Shown here piece by piece: positions 44,858 through 53,564 of a DNA stretch of 64,000 nucleotides. The DNA comes from Planctomycetales bacterium. GTDB taxonomy: Bacteria > Planctomycetota > Planctomycetia > Planctomycetales > Planctomycetaceae. The position numbers and the translations under genes are program-made. The stretch spans positions 248,001 to 312,000 of the forward strand of contig JAPLOA010000087.1 of assembly GCA_026400835.1 (NCBI GenBank), read 5' to 3'. Each line of letters opens with the position of its first letter. The first letter of the stretch is position 1. The notes beneath the pieces were generated by a model, which worked only from the letters and a program-made list of their open reading frames with translations, made no database searches and was not told the origin of the DNA.

Positions 44858-45694
44858 ATGACGGACGGACCCGCCGAACTCAACGACGTGGATGGTCTTC
44901 CACTGCACGACGACGATATGCCGGAAGATGACTTCGCTGTCGAAGACATCGAACTGGCGTATCGTCAGGCTCTGGAAGCACTGGATGCGGCCGAGCGGCA
45001 GATGGGTACGGTGTTCGTCGACTTCGCCGAGGGCGCTGCAACAAACTCAGGCGACGAAGAGCAGGTCGCTCAGGGCCTGTCGATTGGCTCGCAACTTGCA
45101 GAGGATCTGAAGTCCACGGCCGCGGAGGCAGAAGCATCCAACCATGCAGTCCTCGTCGATGGGGTGCGCCGCGTGTCGCCTCGTGAGGTGATTGAAGCGG
45201 CCATCTTCGTCGGCGGTAATGTCGCTCTGACGGCAAGGAAGCTGGCTTCGCTGATCGGAAATGATGTTGATAATCGCGTCGCAGTTTCCCTCGTGGACTC
45301 ATTGAACCAGTCCTATGCCCGCGAGAATCGACCGTACGAAATCCGTCTCAACGAAGGCGGATACCGACTGGAGCTGCGGGAAGAGTATTCCGATATCTCC
45401 ACGCGAACATTCGGGCTTGGCCCGCGCGATGTAAAGCTGTCTCCGGACGTGCTGGAGATCCTGGCCTTCGTTGCCTGGAACCAACCAGTCGCCAAAGAAA
45501 CGATGGAGACGATCGATCGCCCAAACGCAATGTCTTTCCTGCGGCAACTGTTGCGATTGCAACTGGTCGAGCTGCAGCGCACTGGTGGTCGACGTACGGA
45601 TGTCTCGTATGTGACCACCAGCAAGTTTCTGAAACTGTTTGGCCTGAGATCCATCAGCGAACTTCCAACCGCCGACATCTTTTCCTTCAAGTAA
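44858..45694 (+). CDS. scpB: SMC-ScpAB complex subunit ScpB
   Basis: 278 aa. The conserved ScpB part starts at RRVSPREVIEAAIFVGGNVALTARKLASLI (about 108-137, read as two adjoining pieces) and contains two winged-helix domains: RPYEIRLNEGGYRLELREEYS and LSPDVLEILAFVAWNQPVAKETMETI, ending with FLKLFGLRSISELPT. ScpB dimers join ScpA and SMC in chromosome condensation and segregation. The first 100 residues are an acidic, low-complexity extension not found in most ScpB proteins, though planctomycete members are often longer. No scpA or smc is nearby. Confidence 0.93.
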   Translation: MTDGPAELNDVDGLPLHDDDMPEDDFAVEDIELAYRQALEALDAAERQMGTVFVDFAEGAATNSGDEEQVAQGLSIGSQLAEDLKSTAAEAEASNHAVLVDGVRRVSPREVIEAAIFVGGNVALTARKLASLIGNDVDNRVAVSLVDSLNQSYARENRPYEIRLNEGGYRLELREEYSDISTRTFGLGPRDVKLSPDVLEILAFVAWNQPVAKETMETIDRPNAMSFLRQLLRLQLVELQRTGGRRTDVSYVTTSKFLKLFGLRSISELPTADIFSFK

Positions 45695-45946
45695 CGGCCA
45701 TCGCCATACTGCCATTCACAACTGTCCGATGGGCTTAGCCGATGACAGCTTTTCGACGAATTCTCTTCGTGCAGGGCAGGTTCATGGTTTCCCTGTCAGA
45801 CAACAACCAGTCTCAGGATTGCACGCCGTTCGCTGGCCGCGTGGCAAGCTTCTCCTGCGGACGCAAAGAATGTGGTCCAGCAGGACCTCGACGGTCAATG
45901 TGCTGACGATAAGACCGGTCCGAAACCGGCCTCGACGCAAGCCTGC

Positions 45947-47248
45947 CTAGCAATCAACAGTCTGGCGAAACTCCCAGGCGGAGACCTGATTGTTGTATTC
46001 GCGCCATTCCGTCTGCTTCATCTTCAGAAACGCGCGAATAACGTTTTCGCCTAACGCCGTGTTTAGAACTGCATTGGCCTCGAGATATCTCAAGGCATCC
46101 AACAAAGTTTCCGGTAGCTTTCGCAATTCCTCGGACTGTCGCGTATCAGTGTAGACATTGAAGTCTTTTCGCTGACCGGGAACACGCTTTTGAGAAATCC
46201 CATCCAGCCCTACGGCCAGAATTGCAGCGGCGGCGAGATAAGGATTCGCAGTGTTATCGCACAGTCTTAACTCGATTCGCCCGCCATCCGGAATACGAAT
46301 CATGTGCGTCCGATTGTTACCTGCAAAGCTGATTCGATTGGGCGACCACGTTGACCCGGACGTCGTTGTCGCAGCATGCAGCCGACGAAACGAATTGACT
46401 GTTGGATTCACAATCGCACACAGTGCTTCGGCGGAATGCAGAACTCCGCCAAGAAAATGGTAAGCCATTTCAGACAACCCGCAGGCATCATTCGAATCAG
46501 CAAACAGATTGTTCTTCGTCCCTTTGGCCCACAACGACAAATGAGTATGGCAGCCGTTACCAGTCAGCTGAGAAAATGGCTTCGGCATAAACGTCGCGCG
46601 ATAGCCGTGCTGTTCGGCCAGCGTCTTCACCAGGTACTTGAAGAAGATCTGCCGGTCGGCCGTCGTCAGCGCGTCTGAGTATTTCCAGTTGATCTCATAT
46701 TGTCCATTCGCATCTTCGTGGTCGTTCTGATACGGCTCCCAGCCAAGTTCCTGAATCGAATCACAGATTTTGGAAATCAGATCGTAGCGTCGAGTTAACG
46801 CCTGTTGATCGTAACAGGGCTTTGCAAGTTCATCTCGCGGATCACTGATCGCCTTTCCATCAGGGGTTAACAGGAAAAACTCGGGCTCAACGCCCGTCTT
46901 AAGTTCATAGCCCAACTGCGAGGCGACATCCATCTGCTGTTTCAGGACATTTCGGGGAGCCTGAGCCAGCGGCCGACCATCCATCCAGAGATCTGCAGCC
47001 AGCCAGCCAACTTCCGGTTTCCATGGCAACTGGATCAAGCTGTTTGGATCAGGTCTGGCGAAAATGTCAGGATCAGCAGGCGTAAGATCCAGCCAGGTTG
47101 CAAACCCAGCGAAAGCAGCCCCGGCTTCAGCAACCTCATCAATCACCTGCGCCGGAACAAGTTTCGCTCGCGAGACGCCATAAAGATCTGCATACGACAC
47201 CAGAAAATAGCGGATGCCCAATTCTTTAGCACGCTGCGACAACGCCAT
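45947..47248 (-). CDS. glnT: glutamine synthetase, GlnT (type III-like) family
   Basis: 433 aa. The beta-grasp start VSYADLYGVSRAKLVP and the catalytic core VEPEFFLL, EINWKYSDALTTADR, GNGCHTHLSLW, NPTVNSFRRL, RISFAGNNRTHMIRIPDGGRIELRL (split between the RTHMIRIP arginine motif and RIELRLCDNTANPYLAAA) belong to the glutamine synthetase superfamily, and the length and NRxHMIRIP text fit the GlnT group (about 435 aa). It may make glutamine, or a gamma-glutamyl amide of another amine as several GlnT-like enzymes do. It is convergent with scpB and follows the MetX-like gene on the same strand by 118 bases. Confidence 0.92.
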   Translation of the reverse strand: MALSQRAKELGIRYFLVSYADLYGVSRAKLVPAQVIDEVAEAGAAFAGFATWLDLTPADPDIFARPDPNSLIQLPWKPEVGWLAADLWMDGRPLAQAPRNVLKQQMDVASQLGYELKTGVEPEFFLLTPDGKAISDPRDELAKPCYDQQALTRRYDLISKICDSIQELGWEPYQNDHEDANGQYEINWKYSDALTTADRQIFFKYLVKTLAEQHGYRATFMPKPFSQLTGNGCHTHLSLWAKGTKNNLFADSNDACGLSEMAYHFLGGVLHSAEALCAIVNPTVNSFRRLHAATTTSGSTWSPNRISFAGNNRTHMIRIPDGGRIELRLCDNTANPYLAAAAILAVGLDGISQKRVPGQRKDFNVYTDTRQSEELRKLPETLLDALRYLEANAVLNTALGENVIRAFLKMKQTEWREYNNQVSAWEFRQTVDC

Positions 47249-47365
47249 GAGCAGAACCTCGGAGAGCTAAAACCCGGAGTATCGAGATAATGAACAAAAT
47301 CGCCCGAGTTTGACAGGCTGCGGAATGCCTTTGTGTCGTGCGCATCTGTGAACTCGGAACGCGTG

Positions 47366-48391
47366 TTACCGCTGAAGCAATTCATGGACCGCATTGCGAA
47401 TAAAGTCAGCATCTGCCGGACTCTTGACAGGATTCCCGGCTCGATGGCCCCACGCGGAAATCAAGGGCTCAACGCGACAACTCGCGATATACTGCGCTTC
47501 AAGACGACAATCATCTTCCGTGAAATAAAGATCCGAACGCCCAGGCATCAGCAAAGTCCTGGCGCTAATCCTCCGCAGAGCCTGCTGAAGGTCTCCGCCG
47601 TAAACAGTGTTATCACTGATATCTGACTGAATCCATGTCTGGATCATCGATAACAGGTTCGCTGGGTCTCGCCGCAGAAATCCTGCTTCCCAGTCACGCA
47701 GCAGAAAATCTTCCAGTGACGAATATCCGACCGTCCGCCAGACTTCGTTGCGATAAAACTCCTGCGACAAAGCCCAGCCCGCATAAACTCTGGCGAAGGC
47801 CCGCAAGCCGCGTTCGGGACGACCACTAAAACGTTCGCCAGTCCATGTCGCGTCAGTCGTGAGAGCACTCCGCAAACCTTCCAGGAACACTCGATTATGA
47901 GGCGATGTTCGAGCAGACGTGCAGAGACAGGCAACGCATTCAACGCGGTCGGGATGCAGCGAAGCCCAGTGCAACGCTTGCTGGCCGCCCATGGACCAGC
48001 CATAAATCAGGGCCAGTTTTTCGATGCCAAGATGCTCAACCACCAGCTTGAACTGCGCGGCGACGTTATCGACATGAGTAAACACCGGGGTAAGGGTCCC
48101 CGCGAATGGTTCATGAAGATTGCTGGGTGATGACGACAAGCCATTCCCAAACATATTGACCTGAATCACAAAGTAACGAGTCGTATCCAGAATCTTCCCC
48201 GGACCAATCAGCCAGTTCACATCCTTATGCTGTGCGCCGTAGGAAGTTGGGTACAGAATCGCGTTGCTGCGTGATTGATTGAGTTCTCCGTGTGTTGCAT
48301 AAACCAGAGTCGCCTCGGGTAGCGTGACTCCGCGTTGAAGTTCAAACTGCGGCAACTGAAGAATCTGACTCTCGTCAGGCCCGGAACTCAC
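47366..48391 (-). CDS. alpha/beta-hydrolase, homoserine O-acetyltransferase (MetX)-like
   Basis: 341 aa. The MetX-family layout is present: LYPTSYGAQHKDVNWLIGPG, oxyanion and VIQVNMFGNGLSSSPSN, nucleophile elbow GWSMGGQQALHWA (Ser within GWSMGG), Asp in LLMPGRSDLYF and His in ISAWGHRAGNP. Many such proteins are true homoserine acyltransferases, but others are plain hydrolases; the canonical MetX end is shorter here, so acyl donor and acceptor are left open. Its ATG overlaps the stop of the upstream desaturase gene by four bases (ATGA), so the two are translationally coupled. Confidence 0.88.
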   Translation of the reverse strand: MSSGPDESQILQLPQFELQRGVTLPEATLVYATHGELNQSRSNAILYPTSYGAQHKDVNWLIGPGKILDTTRYFVIQVNMFGNGLSSSPSNLHEPFAGTLTPVFTHVDNVAAQFKLVVEHLGIEKLALIYGWSMGGQQALHWASLHPDRVECVACLCTSARTSPHNRVFLEGLRSALTTDATWTGERFSGRPERGLRAFARVYAGWALSQEFYRNEVWRTVGYSSLEDFLLRDWEAGFLRRDPANLLSMIQTWIQSDISDNTVYGGDLQQALRRISARTLLMPGRSDLYFTEDDCRLEAQYIASCRVEPLISAWGHRAGNPVKSPADADFIRNAVHELLQR

Positions 48392-49380
48392 GTTGTTGCT
48401 CCTGTTGAGCCGGACGGATCTGTTGAGCTGGACGAAGTTGTTGAAAACGACTGGATCACCTCAACCTGCGCCGCCACATAACTGGGCACGAGATGGATCA
48501 GGCGTGACTTGAGTTTCTGATGAGCTTCTGGCAGCAGATGAAACGGGATCGATGGATACAGATGATGTTCGGTATGAAACGGCATGTTCCACATGAACAA
48601 CCTGATGGGCAATGCGGTCAGCGTTGTCCGTGTGTTCGTCAGGCCGTCGTCTCCCAGAGTACACCCGGTGTGTTCAGCCAGCGTAATCATTCGCAGAAAA
48701 GGCTGAGCCAGCAGGGCTGGAAGAAACCAATAATACCATGCTGCCATTTGCCCCATCAGGATTGAAGCAACCGCTGCAACATAGACGGTCAGCTGAAGTC
48801 CAGCCGAGATCGCAATGCGTCTGCGAGCGGAATCCGGGACGTACGGATTATTCTTCGTCTGTCCCATGGCAAGTTTAAGAAATCGCCACGGCCGAAGAGG
48901 CCAGAAGTGCAGGCCTATGACTTCGCTGAGATAACCCGGGAATGACTCCGGCTTAAAATCTGACAACTCCGGGTCTTTCTCCGGATCCTGTGTGTAGCGA
49001 TGATGCCACGTGTGGTAGTGTCGATAGAAATGGAAGTTGTAGAAACTCATCAGACCAAAGAACCAGCCAAAGACTTCGTTCAGCATCGTCGTCGCAAAGG
49101 CGGTGCGATGCACACATTCATGCATCGGAGCGAACATGGTCACGATCACGAAGCCATGCAGGAACATGGCAGGAACCATCAGCCAGAGATTGGTGCTGGC
49201 GAAATAGATCAGCGAACCCGTAACACACAGCATACCGATATGGATCGCGGCCTGAAGGATTCCCCGGACGTCCGATCGTCGGCTCAACGAGCGAACAACC
49301 GAGATATCAAGAATTCGCCCGGGCAGGAAAGACGTTCCCATGTCCGGAGCATCGAGGGATTCTGAGTGATTCAGCGACAT
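48388..49380 (-). CDS. membrane fatty acid desaturase
   Basis: 330 aa from the ATG at 49380 (22 more codons are open upstream). Three histidine boxes: HECVHRT (box 1), HTWHHRYT (box 2) and HTEHHLYPSIPFH (box 3). This is the pattern of the fatty-acid desaturase/beta-carotene ketolase-like (DesA/CrtW-type) superfamily, distinct from the delta-9 acyl-CoA desaturase at 11711. Hydrophobic helices at about 45-90 and 180-225 form the membrane part. The C-terminal 25 residues are Ser/Thr-rich. Its lipid or other substrate is uncertain; coupling to a MetX-like hydrolase and a glutamine-synthetase-like enzyme suggests a small biosynthetic or modification unit. Confidence 0.9.
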   Translation of the reverse strand: MSLNHSESLDAPDMGTSFLPGRILDISVVRSLSRRSDVRGILQAAIHIGMLCVTGSLIYFASTNLWLMVPAMFLHGFVIVTMFAPMHECVHRTAFATTMLNEVFGWFFGLMSFYNFHFYRHYHTWHHRYTQDPEKDPELSDFKPESFPGYLSEVIGLHFWPLRPWRFLKLAMGQTKNNPYVPDSARRRIAISAGLQLTVYVAAVASILMGQMAAWYYWFLPALLAQPFLRMITLAEHTGCTLGDDGLTNTRTTLTALPIRLFMWNMPFHTEHHLYPSIPFHLLPEAHQKLKSRLIHLVPSYVAAQVEVIQSFSTTSSSSTDPSGSTGATT

Positions 49381-49857
49381 CGCATGTCTTCCCGACAGTC
49401 TAAAAAGCCTCCATCGACTGGCCACAGAGCCTGTTCGACCATCCATGGAATCATTGCGTTAGTTAGCATATGCACAGCAAAAAATGATCCGTTTCTTTTC
49501 GATCAACCACGTTGAATGAGCGTTTCGGCCGCGCAGAATGCATTCTCCAGCCGCAGCAGTCTTGGATGCTTCGTGTAGGTGCCAGCTGACACTATGGATC
49601 TACTCCACAAAAACCAATGTTTTCTCGGCGTGAAATTCAATAATGAGTGGGCTCATGGCCTGCCTGAAACACTTCACTCCCGGTCTCCGGAAAGATCTCT
49701 GCGAGGCAACGACCATAGCGTCTTCCTCTTTTTTCAGCACTCGCCGCACAAACTTTTGTCAACATCGGATGAGAACGACTCGTGCGTCTGATATGGTAAA
49801 ACACGCGTGAAGCGCATTGTTCTGATGCGGCAATGTACTGTATGAAAGAATTTCGAT
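49381..49857. other. intergenic region between divergent desaturase and cystatin-like genes
   Basis: About 475 bases with no supported gene; the only frames are short and lack domains. It should hold both promoters. No long repeat or strong hairpin was noticed. Confidence 0.45.
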
Positions 49858-50253
49858 ATGAACACCCGTTTTTCCATCAGTCTATGGACTTTGTCGATTG
49901 CTTTGCTCGGGTGTGCGTCGGAAGAACCCCGCGAAGACGCCTCCGAGAACTCGACTCAGTCTGAAGTGACTTCCGAGGCGGACGATGCGAACCTTGTCGG
50001 TGGTTACTCAAAGACCTCTGTTGACGAGGCTCGAGTGATCGCTGCGGCCGAGTTTGCAGTTGCAGAGGAATCCAAAAAGGGAACGAAGTTCAATCTCAAG
50101 TCAATCACTGCCGCAGAGACACAAGTGGTTGCCGGAACAAACTACAAACTGCGGATTCTGGTCGACGACAAGGGCACCGAGAAAACTGTTGAGGTGGTTG
50201 TCTACGAAGGTCTTCAGCAGACCAGAACGCTCACCTCATGGACGGCAATCTAA
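49858..50253 (+). CDS. cystatin-like lipoprotein
   Basis: 131 aa. Lipoprotein signal ending ALLGC with Cys19. After an acidic Ser/Glu linker (20-45) the single domain from residue 46 has the cystatin signature: VGGYSKTSVDEARVIAAAEFAV (N-terminal Gly-Gly then the long helix), QVVAG at 89-93 (the cystatin QxVxG inhibitory loop) followed by TNYKLRILVDD, and a C-terminal strand pair with VEVVVYEGL. The second hairpin has SW (128-129) in place of PW. Cystatins inhibit papain-like cysteine proteases; bacterial lipoprotein cystatins are rare but known. It stands alone between divergent and convergent neighbours. Confidence 0.85.
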   Translation: MNTRFSISLWTLSIALLGCASEEPREDASENSTQSEVTSEADDANLVGGYSKTSVDEARVIAAAEFAVAEESKKGTKFNLKSITAAETQVVAGTNYKLRILVDDKGTEKTVEVVVYEGLQQTRTLTSWTAI

Positions 50254-50409
50254 CTTGCATTCACTGAACCCGATGGTTTGCAGAAAGCGGATGCCCGCAG
50301 CTCGGATGATCAGATAACAGGTCCTGACAGAAAAACTCCCCGGGGTCCGGTCTTCTGTGTATCCAACATAAACACCTTCGTATGTTGATCACGATAGACG
50401 TGCGGGCCG

Positions 50410-50437
50410 TGAGAGGTCGTTCCCGGGACCGCTCTCA
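50410..50437. terminator. possible bidirectional terminator
   Basis: TGAGAGGTC (50410-50418) pairs with GACCGCTCTCA (50427-50437) with one bulged base. It lies between the convergent cystatin-like and phosphodiester glycosidase genes. There is no T-run on either side, so support is modest. Confidence 0.3.
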
Positions 50438-50464
50438 TGACCAAAGATTACCAAACTTGAATCT

Positions 50465-51403
50465 TTACGGCGCAAGACTGTAATAGATTCCAAGATTGTT
50501 TCCGTTCGCACGTTCTGATGGCTGATAGAGCTTCTCGGCGGCCGGAGTTTCAAAACGCAGACCGTTGCCAACCGGCTGATTGATGAGCTGACATTTGTCG
50601 TCCTCCGGCGAAACCTCATTCCACCAAGCCAGCGTCGATGATCCGCCACCATCCATATTGATTGCATCATCAGCGCCAGCCTGACGCAGCAGTTCGCCCA
50701 GCTCCCGAGTTGTCGCGCCCTGGCTGGATTTTCGTCGGCCGTCGATGATCATGAAGTACAGGAACCGGGTGTCATCGGAAAGACCGAGTCCCGTGCGAGG
50801 ATGCAGGTCATCGCCAGACGGCTGAGCCACTCCGTCTGACAAACACAAACTGAATCCACTCACGGCGGTTCTGATATTCGTCGTGGGAGTCTCTGAAGTC
50901 GTAATCTGAATTGAAGCCTGATTGTCAGCGTCGATCAGGAGCGACGGCGTCCCGTTTGCCGGGGAGACAACAGTCCCCTGACAGATCGCAAGTCCCTGCA
51001 GATTGGTCGGCGTCGGCTGATTCCACGGCGCGGGCCAGGGAGAAAATGCGTCCGCGTTAATCGCGAGACGAATCCTTCGGTCACTACTTTGCGAACTTCT
51101 GACAAAATCCCGAGTTGTCTGTCGAATCGTCTCGATCTTGTTCTCAGTCCACTCTCCGGTTCTTCCGGTTGTATCCAGCCCCAGACCCGGAGTTTGCAGG
51201 TCAACTCGGACGCAATGATATTTCATGGAGCGTGGTGTAGTTGCAAGTTCTGAAATGAGTCGCACGCCTCGGAGCATTTCTTCCGTTTGCTCCCAGTCAA
51301 ATTCAATAGCTTGAGCCGAACAACGATCGGGCAAGACGACCACGATCAGGGCGAGTCCCAGCATGAATCGAATATGGCTCAACGGCGATGAGTAAAAAGT
51401 CAC
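50465..51403 (-). CDS. phosphodiester glycosidase (NAGPA domain)
   Basis: 312 aa. A signal peptide (MLGLALIVVVLPDRCSA, cleavage about residue 30) precedes the NAGPA domain: KYHCVRVDL, LAINADAFSPW, SLLIDADNQ, GVSGFSLCLSDG-like strand and the hallmark FMIIDGRRKSSQGATTREL, AGADDAINMDGGGSSTLAW. This domain (DUF2233) includes mammalian uncovering enzyme and bacterial enzymes that act on glycosyl phosphodiesters, such as exposed polysaccharide or glycoconjugate linkages. It is exported. It is divergent from the sialate O-acetylesterase, suggesting a shared role in glycan degradation. Confidence 0.92.
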   Translation of the reverse strand: MTFYSSPLSHIRFMLGLALIVVVLPDRCSAQAIEFDWEQTEEMLRGVRLISELATTPRSMKYHCVRVDLQTPGLGLDTTGRTGEWTENKIETIRQTTRDFVRSSQSSDRRIRLAINADAFSPWPAPWNQPTPTNLQGLAICQGTVVSPANGTPSLLIDADNQASIQITTSETPTTNIRTAVSGFSLCLSDGVAQPSGDDLHPRTGLGLSDDTRFLYFMIIDGRRKSSQGATTRELGELLRQAGADDAINMDGGGSSTLAWWNEVSPEDDKCQLINQPVGNGLRFETPAAEKLYQPSERANGNNLGIYYSLAP

Positions 51404-51774
51404 GTTCAGAGCTCCTTCTAACTGACAGCAAGCACAGATGACGATCGGCAGGTGAAGCGTACTGTCTGTTGCATGTCGATCTCAAGACAGCAAAGTATCC
51501 ATTTTGCGGCAGAGTTGTCTGTGTTGGAGAAAGGCCTGAATGAAAATGGTCAGGCATGTCGCATGTCACCGCCGCCGTTGCGAATTATTGCGGCGGCTGC
51601 AGTGTTATCTTCGTTTGCTGCAGACGGAGATTGCTGCAAACATTCGCAAAACGCTCTACAATATCCCTCGCCCGCCTACAGCAGACTAACTCGATCCGCA
51701 TTCCCGAAACGCTTCTCCGCAGGTGCTGTTGCACAGACTCTTCGATTCGGATTCGGCACGGAGTAAGAACAATC
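51404..51774. other. intergenic region between divergent glycosidase and esterase genes
   Basis: 370 bases without a supported gene. A 7-base stem (GCCGCCG at 51571-51577 with CGGCGGC at 51591-51597) is the only structure. The upstream frame of the esterase is open here but lacks a signal sequence, so I do not annotate it. Confidence 0.45.
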
Positions 51775-53322
51775 ATGAAGCACGTACTCCTATTTCTCGC
51801 TGCCGTTCTGCTCTGGCCATTGGCAGATATCGCTGCCGGAGAACTCAAACTGGCGACCGTGTTTTCAGATCATATGGTGCTGCAGCGAGACAAGCCGGTG
51901 CCCGTCTGGGGCTGGTCCGATCCTGGTGAAAAGATCACGGTCGAACTCGGCGGTCAGATGCAAAGTGCCGTGGCAGACGCTGATGGCAAGTGGCAAATAA
52001 AGCTCGCACCGATGAAGGCCAGTGCGGAATCGCAAACGTTGATCGTTCGTTCAGAGAAGCCGGATCGCAAAGCAGAAGTTTCAGATGTGCTGGTCGGCGA
52101 AGTCTGGCTTGGTTCCGGTCAGTCAAACATGGCGATGACCGTGAACCGCGCGAAGGATTTCGAGACAGAACAGGTCGCCGCGAAGTTTCCTTCGATTCGC
52201 ATGTTCAAGGAAGAATCCCCAGCCTCCGCAACAGCTCAGGCTGAAAGCAGGGGGAAGTGGGCAGTGTGTTCGCCGGAAACTGTTGCTGGATATTCGGCGA
52301 CTTTGTATTTCTTCGGACGTGAACTGCATCGCGAACTGAATGTGCCAGTGGGGCTGATCAATTCTTCAGTCGGGGGGACTCCGATTGAATCGTGGATCGC
52401 GGAGGAGGCTCAGGCGAAAATTCCAGAGCTGAAAAATCTCGTCGAAGCAAAGGCGAAGGTTGCGGCCGCGATTGATGAAGCGACAATGAAGGCCAACTAT
52501 GAAAAGCAGTTGACCCGCTGGAAGGCTCAGGCAGAAAAAGCAAAAAAAGACGGTACAAAAGCACCTCGACGGCCGGCCGATCCCGTGGAATCGATCCGGA
52601 GGAAAGGCAACTCCGGAGGTCTCTTCAACGGCAAAATTTCACCGCTGATTCCGTATGCAATACGAGGAATCGTCTGGTATCAGGGCGAAGCCAATTCAGC
52701 GCCCGGCAAGGGGTCGTACTACCAGTATCAACTGCCGCTCCTGGTCAATGACTGGCGCGCACGATGGGGAGAAGAACTTCCGTTTGCGTGGGTTCAGCTT
52801 CCCAACTTCGGCCGAGAAGGCGAAGGCTGGTCGCTGGTGCGTGAAGCGATGCTGAAAACCCTCAGTCTTCGGAAAACCGGTATGGCCATCACGGTCGACA
52901 TCGGAGAAACAAAAGACATCCATCCAAAGAATAAACAGGACGTCGGTGGTCGACTTGCACTATGGGCTCTGGGTGAAGTCTATGGTAAGACCGTTCCGGC
53001 AACATCAGGTCCATTGCCAGCCGGGCATGAAGTCAGTGGCGACTCCATCACCGTGACGTTCCTTCATGCGGATGGTGGCCTGGTGGCCGAAGGCGGGGAG
53101 CTGAAAGGCTTCGTCGTCGCGGGAGAAGATCAGCAATGGAAACCCGCTCAGGCCCGCATCGTCGGCAGCACAGTCGTGATTTCAAGCTCCGAAGTCTCCA
53201 AACCCGTTGCCGTTCGCTATGCATGGTCCGCCGATCCGGACTGCAATCTGTTCAACGAAGCCGGGTTGCCGGCATCGCCATTTCGGACCGATGACTGGCT
53301 GGTTGAACAGTCCGCAAAGTGA
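51775..53322 (+). CDS. sialate O-acetylesterase-like SGNH hydrolase
   Basis: 515 aa from ATG 51775, where a signal peptide (MKHVLLFLAAVLLWPLADIA) begins. An N-terminal beta-sandwich (LATVFSDHMVLQRDKPVPVW, 26-105) is followed by the SGNH/GDSL esterase core: GEVWLGSGQSNMAM (catalytic Ser117 in GQSN), VGLINSSVGGTPIESWI, GIVWYQGEANS (Asn/Gly block) and DIHPKNKQDVGGRLAL (Asp-x2-His, catalytic DxH). Such secreted enzymes remove O-acetyl groups from sialic acid or other glycans. An unusual Lys/Ala-rich coiled segment (VEAKAKVAAAIDEATMKANY, about 220-290) is inserted, as in many planctomycete members. Confidence 0.93.
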   Translation: MKHVLLFLAAVLLWPLADIAAGELKLATVFSDHMVLQRDKPVPVWGWSDPGEKITVELGGQMQSAVADADGKWQIKLAPMKASAESQTLIVRSEKPDRKAEVSDVLVGEVWLGSGQSNMAMTVNRAKDFETEQVAAKFPSIRMFKEESPASATAQAESRGKWAVCSPETVAGYSATLYFFGRELHRELNVPVGLINSSVGGTPIESWIAEEAQAKIPELKNLVEAKAKVAAAIDEATMKANYEKQLTRWKAQAEKAKKDGTKAPRRPADPVESIRRKGNSGGLFNGKISPLIPYAIRGIVWYQGEANSAPGKGSYYQYQLPLLVNDWRARWGEELPFAWVQLPNFGREGEGWSLVREAMLKTLSLRKTGMAITVDIGETKDIHPKNKQDVGGRLALWALGEVYGKTVPATSGPLPAGHEVSGDSITVTFLHADGGLVAEGGELKGFVVAGEDQQWKPAQARIVGSTVVISSSEVSKPVAVRYAWSADPDCNLFNEAGLPASPFRTDDWLVEQSAK

Positions 53323-53362
53323 CAGCGTCGGGAAAGCGGAAAGCCGTGGGTTGATTAAATCC

Positions 53363-53435
53363 CAACCCGCTGCGTCAGCGAGGGATTGTTGTTGAAAACG
53401 CGGCACCTTTTGTCCCTCACTGACGTTTCGGGTTG
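53363..53435. repeat. inverted-repeat (REP-like) element between convergent genes
   Basis: CAACCCGCTGCGTCAGCGAG (and GGA; 53363-53385) and its counterpart at 53413-53435 match at 19 of 23 positions after reverse complement. Flanking it is a direct repeat, GCGGAAAGCCGTGGGTTGA near 53336 and GCGGAGAGTCGTGGGTTGC near 53465. The CAACCCG...GCGAGGGA form is common in planctomycete intergenic DNA as I recall. It lies between the convergent esterase and haloperoxidase-like genes. Confidence 0.55.
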
Positions 53436-53564
53436 TGAAAACCCCTGAAATCAACACGCCGATAGCGGAGAGTCGTGGGTTGCTGAGTTCGTTGCTTCTC
53501 CTCTGACGCATGTGAAACTGCAGGCAACCTCGATCTCTCGACTCCTCTCACTGACAGAAACCGA

